From Planctomycetota bacterium (lineage in GTDB: Bacteria > Planctomycetota > UBA1135 > JADKAF01): a DNA stretch of 46,531 nt. The translations under genes were made by a program, and so were the position numbers. The stretch covers positions 1 through 46,531 of the forward strand of contig JAEUHW010000302.1 in assembly GCA_016793245.1 (NCBI GenBank), in the 5' to 3' direction. Under the pieces are notes generated by a model. It was given only the letters and a program-made list of their open reading frames with translations, searched no databases and was not told where the DNA came from. Below, one piece after another: positions 14,933 through 22,499 of this stretch (positions are counted from its first letter, which is position 1; every line of letters begins with the position of its first letter).

Positions 14933-16603
14933 ATGCCTCACTCCATGTCACTCCCCCGATCGCCGCGCCTCGTTCTCTCCTTGGCCCTCGTCGCGGTGCC
15001 CTTCGCCGGCAGCGTGCAGGCGCAGGGCTTTCCGCCGCCTCCGGTTCCGCCCGAGAACCAGATCACCGCGGCCAAGACGAACCTCGGTAAGACGCTCTTC
15101 TGGGACGAGCAGCTCTCCGCGAGCGGCACGGTCGCTTGCGCCACGTGCCACGCGATGGAGTTCGGCGGCGGCGATCCGCGCACGGCGGGCTCGGTGCATC
15201 CCGGACCAGATGCGAGCTTCGGCACGCCGGACGACATCCGCGGCTCGCGCGGCATCATCGGCACCGCGACCGATCTCTCCTATGTCACGACGGCGCTCTT
15301 CGATCTCCGCGAGCAGGTCACCTCGCGGAAGGCCCTGCCGGTGATCAACGCCGCGTACAACGGGCTGCAGATGTGGGACGGTCGCGCCACGGGTCGCTTC
15401 GTCGACCCGGTGACGAACACGGTCGCGATCCAGAACGGCGGCTCGCTCGAGTCGCAAGCGAGCGGCCCGCCGCTCAACACGATCGAGATGGCGCACGCCG
15501 GCACGACCTGGAGCGAGCTCGCCGCGAAGGTTCGCGACGCGCGCCCGCTGGCCCTCGCGACGAACCTGCCCGCGACGCTGGACGCGTGGATCGCCGGACG
15601 CAGCTATCCGCAGCTCTTCCAAGAGGCCTTCGGCGACAACAACGTCACGGCACGGCGCATCCTCTTCGCGATCGCGACCTACGAGCGCACGCTCGTCTCC
15701 AACCAAGCGCCGATCGACGCGTTCCGCCAAGGGAACCCCGCCGCGCTCACCCCGAACCAGCAGCGCGGCTTGCAGGTGTTCAACGGTCTTGGACCGCGCT
15801 GCAACACCTGCCACAACGAGCCGCTCTTCGCCGGCCCCGGCTTCTTCCATCTCGGCGTGCGTCCGATCAACGAGGACCTGGGCCGCGGCGCGATCACCGG
15901 TCAGCCGCAGGACAACGGCCGCTTCAAGGTGCCTTCGCTGCGGAACGTCGGCCTGCGCGCGCCTTACTTCCACAACGGCGGCAAGGCGACGCTGGAAGAG
16001 GTCGTGGACTTCTATGCGCGCGGCGGCGACTTCCGCACGCAGCAATCGAACATCCAGCCGTTCCCGCTGAACCCGCAGGATCGGAACGCCCTCGTCGACT
16101 TCCTACGGAACGGCCTCACCGATCCGCGCGTCGCGCAAGGGCAGGCGCCCTTCGATCATCCGACGCTCTTCACGCGCTCGAATCGCGCCCCGCGCCTCTA
16201 CGGCACCGGTACCGCCGGTAGCGGCGGGCGCGTCCCGCGCTTGGTCGCCGTCGAGCCGCCGGTCCTCGGCAATCCCAACTTCAGCGTCGCGATGGAGCAG
16301 GGCCTCGGCGGAGCGCCGGCCTTCTTCCTCTTCGACATGGCGAGCGATCCGCTCGGGCTGCAGACGCTGCTCGGCGCCCGCATCTGGCTCGGCTTCACCG
16401 TGGCGCTCACCGCGGTGGAGATCGGCGGGCTGCAGGGCAGCGGGAACCGCAGCGGCTGGCAGAGCATGGCTTTCGCGATCCCGAACGATGCGCTGCTCGA
16501 CGGCGCCGCGTTCTTCGCGCAGGGCTTCGCGATCGACCCCGGCGCTCCGCAGGGTCTCTCCGCAACGGGCGGCCTCGAGGTGAGGTTCTTCGCCGGTCGC
16601 TGA
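14933..16603 (+). CDS. MauG/CcpA-type di-heme cytochrome c peroxidase with C-terminal module
   Basis: 556 residues. Signal peptide with cleavage near SVQAQ. The peroxidase part (about 40-405) carries two heme c motifs: CATCH at about 69, followed by MEFGGGDPRTAG, and CNTCH at about 290. VINAAYNGLQMWDGRA and KVPSLRNVGLRAPYFHNGG are typical of bacterial di-heme peroxidases, which reduce peroxide or oxidise protein partners in the periplasm. Residues about 415-556 are extra: the shared C-terminal module (signature MAFAIPNDALLDGAAFFAQG). A usual CcpA/MauG protein is about 320-380 residues, so the tail is an addition. ATG 14945 in the same frame is also possible and has AGG at better spacing. Divergent from the ArsR-SRPBCC gene, convergent with the DUF839 gene. 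Confidence 0.9.
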   Translation: MPHSMSLPRSPRLVLSLALVAVPFAGSVQAQGFPPPPVPPENQITAAKTNLGKTLFWDEQLSASGTVACATCHAMEFGGGDPRTAGSVHPGPDASFGTPDDIRGSRGIIGTATDLSYVTTALFDLREQVTSRKALPVINAAYNGLQMWDGRATGRFVDPVTNTVAIQNGGSLESQASGPPLNTIEMAHAGTTWSELAAKVRDARPLALATNLPATLDAWIAGRSYPQLFQEAFGDNNVTARRILFAIATYERTLVSNQAPIDAFRQGNPAALTPNQQRGLQVFNGLGPRCNTCHNEPLFAGPGFFHLGVRPINEDLGRGAITGQPQDNGRFKVPSLRNVGLRAPYFHNGGKATLEEVVDFYARGGDFRTQQSNIQPFPLNPQDRNALVDFLRNGLTDPRVAQGQAPFDHPTLFTRSNRAPRLYGTGTAGSGGRVPRLVAVEPPVLGNPNFSVAMEQGLGGAPAFFLFDMASDPLGLQTLLGARIWLGFTVALTAVEIGGLQGSGNRSGWQSMAFAIPNDALLDGAAFFAQGFAIDPGAPQGLSATGGLEVRFFAGR

Positions 16604-16630
16604 TTCAGCCATCGAGATCGGCTGCGGCTC

Positions 16631-16667
16631 GCGAAGCGAGAGGTGCTCTCCCACGCCTCTCGCTCGC
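16631..16667. terminator. Hairpin between convergent genes
   Basis: AGCGAGAGG (16635-16643) pairs with CCTCTCGCT (16656-16664), extended by GCG/CGC outside a one-base bulge. It separates the peroxidase gene and the minus-strand DUF839 gene and may stop transcription from both sides. No T-run follows. Confidence 0.45.
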
Positions 16668-16683
16668 GCGCCGCGCCGTTGCT

Positions 16684-18003
16684 TCAGTTGTTGATCGTGC
16701 CCCAACGACCATCCGCGGGCCAGATCGCGAAGGTGATCCCGGGGCCCTGCAGATTGGCGAAGAGCGTGCGTCCGTCGGGGCTGAACACCGCACCCGCCCA
16801 TTCCGAGCCCTCCTGGCCGGGCACGATGTTCTTCGCGAGCCGGTAGATCTGATTGCCGCTGCGGCGCAGCAGATGCAGGTACTCGGCTCCGCTGCCGTCC
16901 TCGCAGATGATCAGGTTGTTGCCCCCGGGCGTGACGCAGAGATTGTCCGGCGCGTCGAGGATCTCACGGTCCGTCGATTCGAACAGGAGCTCGAGCGCCT
17001 GCACGTCGTTGTTCTTGAGGTGCAGCGCGAAGATCTGTCCCGCGCCGATCGCGCCACCGCTCGTGGAGGCGAAGTAGACCGTGTTGCGCGAGTACCAGGC
17101 GCCTTCACCGCGAGCGATACTGGCTCCGCCTTGAGCAGCGCCTTCGTTGTAGGCGACCAGACGGTTCTGGCGGTAGGAGACTTCGTCCGTCGGAGACGAG
17201 ACATCCACCCAGCGCACCGGGAGCTTGACGTTCCCCACCGAGCTGGTCGCGGTGTTGAAGTTCGGAGCGCCTTCGATCGCCAGCATCTGCAGCCGCCCCG
17301 GCAGATCGAGCCGACCGTACTGCTGCGGGACGAAGCGGAAGAGCCCGCTCGGGTTCGTATCCATGGTGATGTAGGCGATGCTGGTCTCCGGATCGATCGC
17401 CACGGCTTCCGGATAGAGCAGCCCGAGGAAGGGTCGACGCGCGAGGTTGCCATCGATCTGCGTGTTCGCGCTGGCAGAGACCTCGAAGCTGTAGCCGTGC
17501 TGCTTCTGCGTTCCCGCGTTGAAGAGGTTCGTTTCCTCGCAGGTGATCCAGGTGCCCCAGGGCGTGACTCCGCCCGCGCAGTTGCGGATGGTCCCGCCGA
17601 GACTCACGAACGAGTTGGCGAGGAGGCGCGTCTCGGGGTCGATGTCCAGAGTCGTCAATCCGCCGCCGGCGAGAGCGTCGTAGGCCAGCGTCGCGTTGCC
17701 GAGCGGAGTGCCATTGCCGCGCTCGTGGTTGCGCAGCAGGCGGATGAGATTGCCGTTCTGGAACGCTCCCATGCCGTCCGCGTTGCTCGGAGAGAGGTTC
17801 CCATCGCTCATCGCGGCGCCGTTGCGGATCACGACGGTGTACTTGAAGCCCGGCGGCAGCTCGAGAAGAGTCTCGGGCGTGTTCTCGGCGACCGTGGGTT
17901 GCAGCGCTCCGAATCCGGGGATGTTCGTGCCGGAGATCGGCGTCTGCGCGACAGAGGACGGAGCGAGCGCGAGCAACAGGGAGATGGGGCGAAGGTGTCT
18001 CAT
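16684..18003 (-). CDS. Secreted DUF839 (PhoX-like) beta-propeller protein
   Basis: 439 residues. Signal peptide MRHLRPISLLLALAPSSVAQ. The mature part shows DUF839/PhoX traits: LRNHERGNGTPLGN, GGVTPWGTWITCEETN, YPEAVAIDPETSIAYITMDT, DAPDNLCVTPGGNNLIICED, and EWAGAVFSPDGRTLFANLQG near the end. PhoX proteins are exported alkaline phosphatases using calcium and iron, but many DUF839 proteins lack proven activity, so phosphatase function is only a suggestion. Glu in CEET and Asp/Glu in the CED segment are candidate metal ligands. ATG 18003 was chosen because it begins the signal peptide and has AGGA upstream; the frame continues upstream without a protein-like pattern. It is not Tat-exported, unlike classical PhoX. 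Confidence 0.85.
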   Translation of the reverse strand: MRHLRPISLLLALAPSSVAQTPISGTNIPGFGALQPTVAENTPETLLELPPGFKYTVVIRNGAAMSDGNLSPSNADGMGAFQNGNLIRLLRNHERGNGTPLGNATLAYDALAGGGLTTLDIDPETRLLANSFVSLGGTIRNCAGGVTPWGTWITCEETNLFNAGTQKQHGYSFEVSASANTQIDGNLARRPFLGLLYPEAVAIDPETSIAYITMDTNPSGLFRFVPQQYGRLDLPGRLQMLAIEGAPNFNTATSSVGNVKLPVRWVDVSSPTDEVSYRQNRLVAYNEGAAQGGASIARGEGAWYSRNTVYFASTSGGAIGAGQIFALHLKNNDVQALELLFESTDREILDAPDNLCVTPGGNNLIICEDGSGAEYLHLLRRSGNQIYRLAKNIVPGQEGSEWAGAVFSPDGRTLFANLQGPGITFAIWPADGRWGTINN

Positions 18004-18311
18004 CGTTCCTCGGGAGGGAGTAGGCGGACAGATCGATCGACGCCGCGTCGACGCCGATCGCTCGTTGCTCCCCATCCCATGCCGAGGCCGTGAGCCGCTC
18101 GCGGCGCTGGGTATGAAGATCGCAGGTGACGCTTCCTCTGCGCGGCGCATCTGGAGAAGACCGGGCGAGATGAGATGGCTCTAGTGAATGCGATGGCCGG
18201 AAGCTCCGCTCAGCGCCGCAGGGCGAATCCAACCAAGACCCTGGTGTGGCGAGCGCACGCCACGAAGCGGAGAGAGGCACGCGGAGACAGCCCCGCTGGC
18301 GGGCGGCTACG
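18004..18311. other. Divergent intergenic region, no gene seen
   Basis: This gap lies between the starts of the DUF839 gene (minus) and the DUF3465 gene (plus) and should contain both promoters. I found no convincing reading frame, RNA gene, strong hairpin or repeat in it. The DUF3465 start could be as late as 18342. Confidence 0.5.
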
Positions 18312-18848
18312 ATGAGCGCGATTTCCGCCCTCCGATTCCCCATGAGCTCTCCCACCGATTCCCAGCACCGCTCCGGTCCTCGCGGCCTGGTGGCCATCGT
18401 GCTCGTCCTGCTCGGCGGGCTCGGCTACCTCGGCCGCGATTTCGTTTTGCCGGGCGAGACGAGCTCCAGCGGGACGAGCACCGCAGATCGCTCCACGCGC
18501 ACGACGCGGGCCGACGAGGGCGAGCGAGCGATCCTGGACGCGTTCGCCGCGAAGCGCTCGAACCTGCTCGTCGAGGTGCGCGGCCGCGTGAAGCGCAAGC
18601 TCGCGGACGATACCAAGGGCTCGCCGCACCAGAAGTGGATCCTGGAGCTCACGAGCGGGCACACGGTGCTCGTCGCGCACAACCTCGATCTCGCGCCGCG
18701 AGTGCCGATCGAGGCCGGCGACGAGCTCCTCGTGCGCGGCGAGTACGAATACTCTCGCGAAGGTGGCGTGCTGCATTGGACGCACGACGATCCGGCCCGG
18801 AAGCACCCCGGCGGCTGGGTCGAGCTCCGCGGCAAGCGCTACGAGTGA
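18312..18848 (+). CDS. DUF3465 domain protein with membrane anchor
   Basis: 178 residues. An N-terminal hydrophobic segment (GLVAIVLVLLGGLGYLG, about 21-37) is followed by a linker rich in Ser/Thr and then DUF3465 (about 70-178). Diagnostic stretches are VEVRGRVKRKLADDTKGSPH, QKWILELTSGHTVLVAHNLD and the end GVLHWTHDDPARKHPGGWVE. Family members are small, exported OB-fold-like proteins of unknown function. ATG 18342 (MSSPTDSQ) is an equally good start. Same strand as the SRPBCC gene after it, but a perfect 10-bp hairpin lies between. Confidence 0.75.
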   Translation: MSAISALRFPMSSPTDSQHRSGPRGLVAIVLVLLGGLGYLGRDFVLPGETSSSGTSTADRSTRTTRADEGERAILDAFAAKRSNLLVEVRGRVKRKLADDTKGSPHQKWILELTSGHTVLVAHNLDLAPRVPIEAGDELLVRGEYEYSREGGVLHWTHDDPARKHPGGWVELRGKRYE

Positions 18849-18857
18849 TCGCGCACG

Positions 18858-18882
18858 GCGGAAGCGCCGCGCGCGCTTCCGC
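18858..18882 (+). terminator. Perfect 10-bp hairpin after the DUF3465 gene
   Basis: GCGGAAGCGC (18858-18867), loop CGCGC, GCGCTTCCGC (18873-18882). There is no T-run, so termination is uncertain, but the stem is perfect and intergenic. Confidence 0.4.
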
Positions 18883-18910
18883 GTAGAGCTGCACTCCAGG
18901 AGGACGCCCC

Positions 18911-19348
18911 ATGGATGTCGAGCACGAGCTGCTGGTCCCCGGTCCCGCCGAAGAGGTGTTCGCGCGCTTCGCCACGGCGAGCGGCCTCGATGCCTGGTGG
19001 ACGAAGACCTCGCGCGCCGATCCGCGCGTCGGCGGCATCTATCACTTCGGCTTCGACGCGGCACATCAATGGCAGGGCACCGTGCGCGTCTTCGTTCCCG
19101 CGCGGGCGATCGATTGGGAGATGACGCAGACCACGCCGATGCACGATTGGCTCGGCACGCGCGTCGGCGCGGTGCTCACGCCGGAGGGCCCGCAGACGCG
19201 CCTCCACTTCTATCACCGCGGCTGGGAAGGCCCGACGCCGCATCAGCGCATCTCGTCCTTCTGCTGGGCGATGTACCTCCGCCTGCTCGCGCGGAACGTC
19301 GCGCACGGCGAGGTCGTGCCGTACGAGCGGCGGAACGAGCTCTGCTGA
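18911..19348 (+). CDS. SRPBCC/AHSA1-like domain protein
   Basis: 145 residues, a single SRPBCC (START-like) fold: VEHELLVPGPAEEVFARFAT at the start, LDAWWTKTSRADPRVGGIYH in the middle and FCWAMYLRLLARNVAHGEVV in the C-terminal helix. Members bind hydrophobic ligands or act as chaperone-activator-like proteins; no specific ligand can be named. AGGAGG lies 7 nt before ATG 18911, a strong ribosome binding site. It is related in fold to the SRPBCC half of the ArsR fusion protein, but not a close copy. Confidence 0.8.
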   Translation: MDVEHELLVPGPAEEVFARFATASGLDAWWTKTSRADPRVGGIYHFGFDAAHQWQGTVRVFVPARAIDWEMTQTTPMHDWLGTRVGAVLTPEGPQTRLHFYHRGWEGPTPHQRISSFCWAMYLRLLARNVAHGEVVPYERRNELC

Positions 19349-19469
19349 GGGCGCGCTCGAGCTCGAGGTTCCGGTTCGGCATCTCCCGATTCATCGAATA
19401 GCTTGGCGCGGAAATCGAAGGGCGCGCGATTCGGCGCCCGGACGGGACACCACGACGCGAGGATCCGCC

Positions 19470-19745
19470 ATGGGATGGATGCGCACGCTGCTCCTCGGAG
19501 ACTTCGGCAATCGCCTCGACATCAGCGATCTCGAGGGAGAGTTCGCTTCGATGCAGGCCCGCATGGCCTCGAACCTCAAGCTCGATGGCAAGCAAGACCG
19601 CCGCATCGAGCGCTTGGAGCAGGACAATGCGGACCTGAAGCTCTGCGTCGCCTCGCTCGCGCGCCTGCTGGTGACGAAAAACGTCCTCGCGCCGGCCGAA
19701 GTGCGAGCGCTGATCGAGATCGTCGATCCCTTGGACAAGCGCTGA
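19470..19745 (+). CDS. Small conserved-type coiled-coil protein
   Basis: 91 residues. After MGWMRTLLLGDFGNRLDISD a heptad-like, charged stretch (about 22-55; RRIERLEQDNADLKLCVASL) predicts a coiled coil, then a short C-terminal helix (LAPAEVRALIEIVDPLD). I recall similar short proteins as hypothetical genes in planctomycete genomes, but the role is unknown. No signal peptide. Its stop codon lies within the start of palindromic element copy B. Confidence 0.65.
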   Translation: MGWMRTLLLGDFGNRLDISDLEGEFASMQARMASNLKLDGKQDRRIERLEQDNADLKLCVASLARLLVTKNVLAPAEVRALIEIVDPLDKR

Positions 19746-19814
19746 TCAGTTGGGGGGCAGACCCCTCGGTGATCGACATCGATCAGAAAGGGGCCTGGCA
19801 CCGATTTGATCGAC
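19743..19814. repeat. Palindromic REP-like element, copy B (degenerate)
   Basis: About 72 bp that align along their length with copy A (11705-11775): GATCA, a GGGG...CAGACCCC core, the central TGATCGACATCGATCA, AAAGGGG, and ATTTGATCGA at the end. The right-hand small palindrome has decayed (GGGGCCTGGCACC). Like copy A it lies between convergent genes, here the coiled-coil gene and the lipocalin-like gene. Confidence 0.75.
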
Positions 19815-19836
19815 AGGGCCTCGCACGCGCCAGCGT

Positions 19837-21183
19837 TCAGCGGCCCCGCCACGGGGCGCGCTGGAAGTAGGTCACGAACGCCTGGCCGTCGAGCACGATC
19901 ATCGGGTCGCCCGTCTTCGGGTGGTTCCGCTTTTCGAGGGCGTAGGTCTTCGAGCCGCCATCGACGGAGCGGAAGGTCACGCGCGCGCCAGAAACGCTCC
20001 AGCGCCCTTCGTCGCGGGTGTTGCTGACGCTGCCCCCGAGCGGATTGCTGCTGCTCGTCTCGCTGGTGTAGAGGTAGGTGCCGTCCTCGCGGAGGAGGAG
20101 CATCGTGTCGGTGGCGCGCCCGCCGTCGCTCAGCGAGACGCTGGAGAAGTACTGCCAGCGCCCGACGAGCTCCTTCGCCGCGTCCCCCGGCGCCTGCGCG
20201 CTCGCCTTCTCGGCCCGCAGCGAGCCCAGGATCTTCTCGAGATCGGCGCGGCGCTTCTCGAGCTGTGCGGGGAACCCGAGCGCCATCAGCGCGCAGGCGC
20301 CGTGCGGCGCGAGGAAGCTATGTCCTTCGGCGCTCACGGCTCGGCCGTCGGCGCTCTTGCCCGCGAAGCGCTGCAGGCGTCCTTCGAGCTCACCGCAATC
20401 GCGCGGCTCCTCCTCGCCCTTCGCGCGCAGCCCCGGCTGCACTTCGTCGAGCACGGCCTGCAGCGCGCGGCGGGCCTTCGCGCCGCCGAGCGCCTTCACC
20501 GAGCCATCGCCGACCAGCGCATAGAGCTCCGTGATCTCGCCCGCTCCGGTGAACCCTGGCGGCAAGAGCAGCAGCGCGCGGTCGTCGCCGGCTCGAGTCT
20601 TCCAGCCCTTCGGCAGATCGAACGCGACCGTCTGCCAACGCTGCTCCACGCCCCCGGCGATGCGCTCCGCGGTGCGCACGACCTGCAGCGACGCGAGCAG
20701 CGCCTTCGTCTCGGGCTCGCGCTCCGCGAGCGCGCTCGCGTCCCCTGCGAAGAGAAGCACCGCGACGCCGCGCGGCATCGCGAGAGCATGAACGATCGCC
20801 GCACGCACAGGCTGGGCACCTTCGGCGCTCTGGAAGCGCGCGAGCAGCGCGGGTCGGCCGGCGAGCTCGCTCGCGCTCGGCTCTCCTCTCCAGGCGAGAT
20901 CGGGCAGCATCTCGGCGACGAGCTTCTCCAGCGTCGGACGCAGCTCCGGCGTTTGCAGCGAACGCAGAGCACTCTCGATCACGAGTGAGCCGCGCAGCGC
21001 GTCGGCTTCGCTGCTCGCACCTTCCGGCAAGAGCCAGGTCCAACCCGCGCGTCCCGGGGCTGCGGTCCAGCCGCGGGGCAGCTCGTAGCGCAGCGGGCCC
21101 GATGCACTCGTGGACGGAGCGACCGGCGGCTCCTGCGCGAGCAGCGCGCTGAGGCAGCACAGCGGAAGGAGCCTCGCGCTCAT
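19837..21183 (-). CDS. Secreted protein with duplicated domain and lipocalin-like C-terminus
   Basis: 448 residues. Signal peptide MSARLLPLCCLSALLAQ. Two related domains follow, about 30-165 and 180-330: YELPRGWTAAPGRAGWTWLL matches FDLPKGWKTRAGDDRALLLL, and both end in a helix with LLASLQVVR or ILGSLRAEK. The last part (about 345-445) looks like a small lipocalin-like beta barrel: LVGRWQYFSSVSLSDGGR, DTMLLLREDGTYLYTSE, DEGRWSVSGARVTFRS. Function unknown; probably a secreted binding protein. The start overlaps the stop of the upstream beta-helix gene by 4 nt (ATGA), so translation is likely coupled. Confidence 0.75.
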   Translation of the reverse strand: MSARLLPLCCLSALLAQEPPVAPSTSASGPLRYELPRGWTAAPGRAGWTWLLPEGASSEADALRGSLVIESALRSLQTPELRPTLEKLVAEMLPDLAWRGEPSASELAGRPALLARFQSAEGAQPVRAAIVHALAMPRGVAVLLFAGDASALAEREPETKALLASLQVVRTAERIAGGVEQRWQTVAFDLPKGWKTRAGDDRALLLLPPGFTGAGEITELYALVGDGSVKALGGAKARRALQAVLDEVQPGLRAKGEEEPRDCGELEGRLQRFAGKSADGRAVSAEGHSFLAPHGACALMALGFPAQLEKRRADLEKILGSLRAEKASAQAPGDAAKELVGRWQYFSSVSLSDGGRATDTMLLLREDGTYLYTSETSSSNPLGGSVSNTRDEGRWSVSGARVTFRSVDGGSKTYALEKRNHPKTGDPMIVLDGQAFVTYFQRAPWRGR

Positions 21184-22382
21184 TGCAGCACCGCCGACGT
21201 CGGCGCGCCGCAGCGTCCGCGCACGTCGATCGCTTGGAAGTGCAGCTCGTAGCCGAAGGCGAGCGGCTCGTTCTCGACGGGGAACGCGATCGTCGTGGCG
21301 CCCGTCGTTCCGCTCGTCACGCCGACCAAGAAGGCGCTCGCCGGGTCGATCCAGAGCATTCCGGTCAACCCGGGCAACACCAGCTCCGCACGCTGAAGCG
21401 CGACGAAGAGAACTTGGGGATTCGCGCTCGCGAGCTCGAGCTGTACTTGCACCGTGGTCCCCATCTGCAAGGCAGCCGCGAGCTCGATGGGAGGCAGTGG
21501 CTCAGGATGAAGGTTCAACGACAGAGGGCCTCCCGTCCAAGCGATGCCTGTCTGCCGGACCGGCGGAGGTGGCATGCAATAGATTGCTCCGCTGTAGCCA
21601 CCTTGGACATCGCAACCGTAGGCCGTGACATGACAAAGCGGAGCCGAGACGGAATCCGCTCCGTCATTGCCTCCTCTGCAGTTGGTGCTGATGCAAGAGA
21701 ACGAGCTTCCGTTTCCTCCGTAGATCAAGCCGCCCGAAAAGACGAGCTCGCACGCGCTGGCAGAGACTGCGATTTCTCCGCGTTGCCCTGCGCAGCCAGC
21801 GCCGCTCGCCCCGCGAATCTCGCAGTCATAGAATTGGACCTTCGACTGAGACAGACGAACCGGAATCGATGCATGCAACGCGGAATCCCGCACACCATAG
21901 AACACGCAGTCTCGCACGGTGACCAGGCTGCACGAGCTCACGTCGAGGCCTGGCTCGGCCACAGGAAGAAAGAAGGGTGACTGCCAAATGGATCGACAAC
22001 GCTCGATTTGTACCGTTCCAAGACATCGGCGCAGAATCGCAATCGCCGGCGACGGGCTGTATGCAATCGACGTGATGTAGACCCAAAGTCCGCTGAGCTG
22101 AACGCGTTCGTTTGCCGGCAGGCTTTCCACCACCATTGGCGATCTCAAAAACACACTGTGGAGGGAACCGAGGCCATGGATCTCCAGCCCGCGTGAAATG
22201 CGCGCCCCGTTGTAGAACCCCGGCCGCACGAGCAATCGATCCCCCGGCGCAGCCGCAGCCACCGCCGCCGGCAGATCCGTGAACTGCCCACCTCCCGCCG
22301 CATCGACGATCCACTCCGCGGCATGTGCCGGAGCGAACGCGGGGATCATGCTCAGCAAGGCGAAGAAGAAGTGCTTCTGCAC
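21180..22382 (-). CDS. Secreted right-handed beta-helix protein with C-terminal module
   Basis: 400 residues. Signal peptide MQKHFFFALLSMIPAFAPAHA. The leader EWIVDAAGGGQFTDLPAAVA and AAAPGDRLLVRPGFYNGARI is the usual start of small beta-helix proteins, followed by coils (RCLGTVQIERCRSIWQS, SLVTVRDCVFYGVRDSALH, VQFYDCEIRGASGAGC). It is rich in cysteine (about 15), unusual here and compatible with disulfides. Residues about 290-400 form the shared C-terminal module (signature IAFPVENEPLAFGYELHFQA). The central part (roughly 21400-22200) is less GC-rich than the surrounding genes. Its stop overlaps the next gene's ATG by 4 nt. Confidence 0.8.
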   Translation of the reverse strand: MQKHFFFALLSMIPAFAPAHAAEWIVDAAGGGQFTDLPAAVAAAAPGDRLLVRPGFYNGARISRGLEIHGLGSLHSVFLRSPMVVESLPANERVQLSGLWVYITSIAYSPSPAIAILRRCLGTVQIERCRSIWQSPFFLPVAEPGLDVSSCSLVTVRDCVFYGVRDSALHASIPVRLSQSKVQFYDCEIRGASGAGCAGQRGEIAVSASACELVFSGGLIYGGNGSSFSCISTNCRGGNDGADSVSAPLCHVTAYGCDVQGGYSGAIYCMPPPPVRQTGIAWTGGPLSLNLHPEPLPPIELAAALQMGTTVQVQLELASANPQVLFVALQRAELVLPGLTGMLWIDPASAFLVGVTSGTTGATTIAFPVENEPLAFGYELHFQAIDVRGRCGAPTSAVLQ

Positions 22383-22499
22383 GAGGGCCTCCGAGATACG
22401 CGTAGAGCCGGCGGACGAGAAGGAGTGCCGAGGGCCCCCAGATTGACTCGACCTCGACGCGGCGACAAGCGCAGGTCGAGCGGAGGCTCGGAGGCGACC

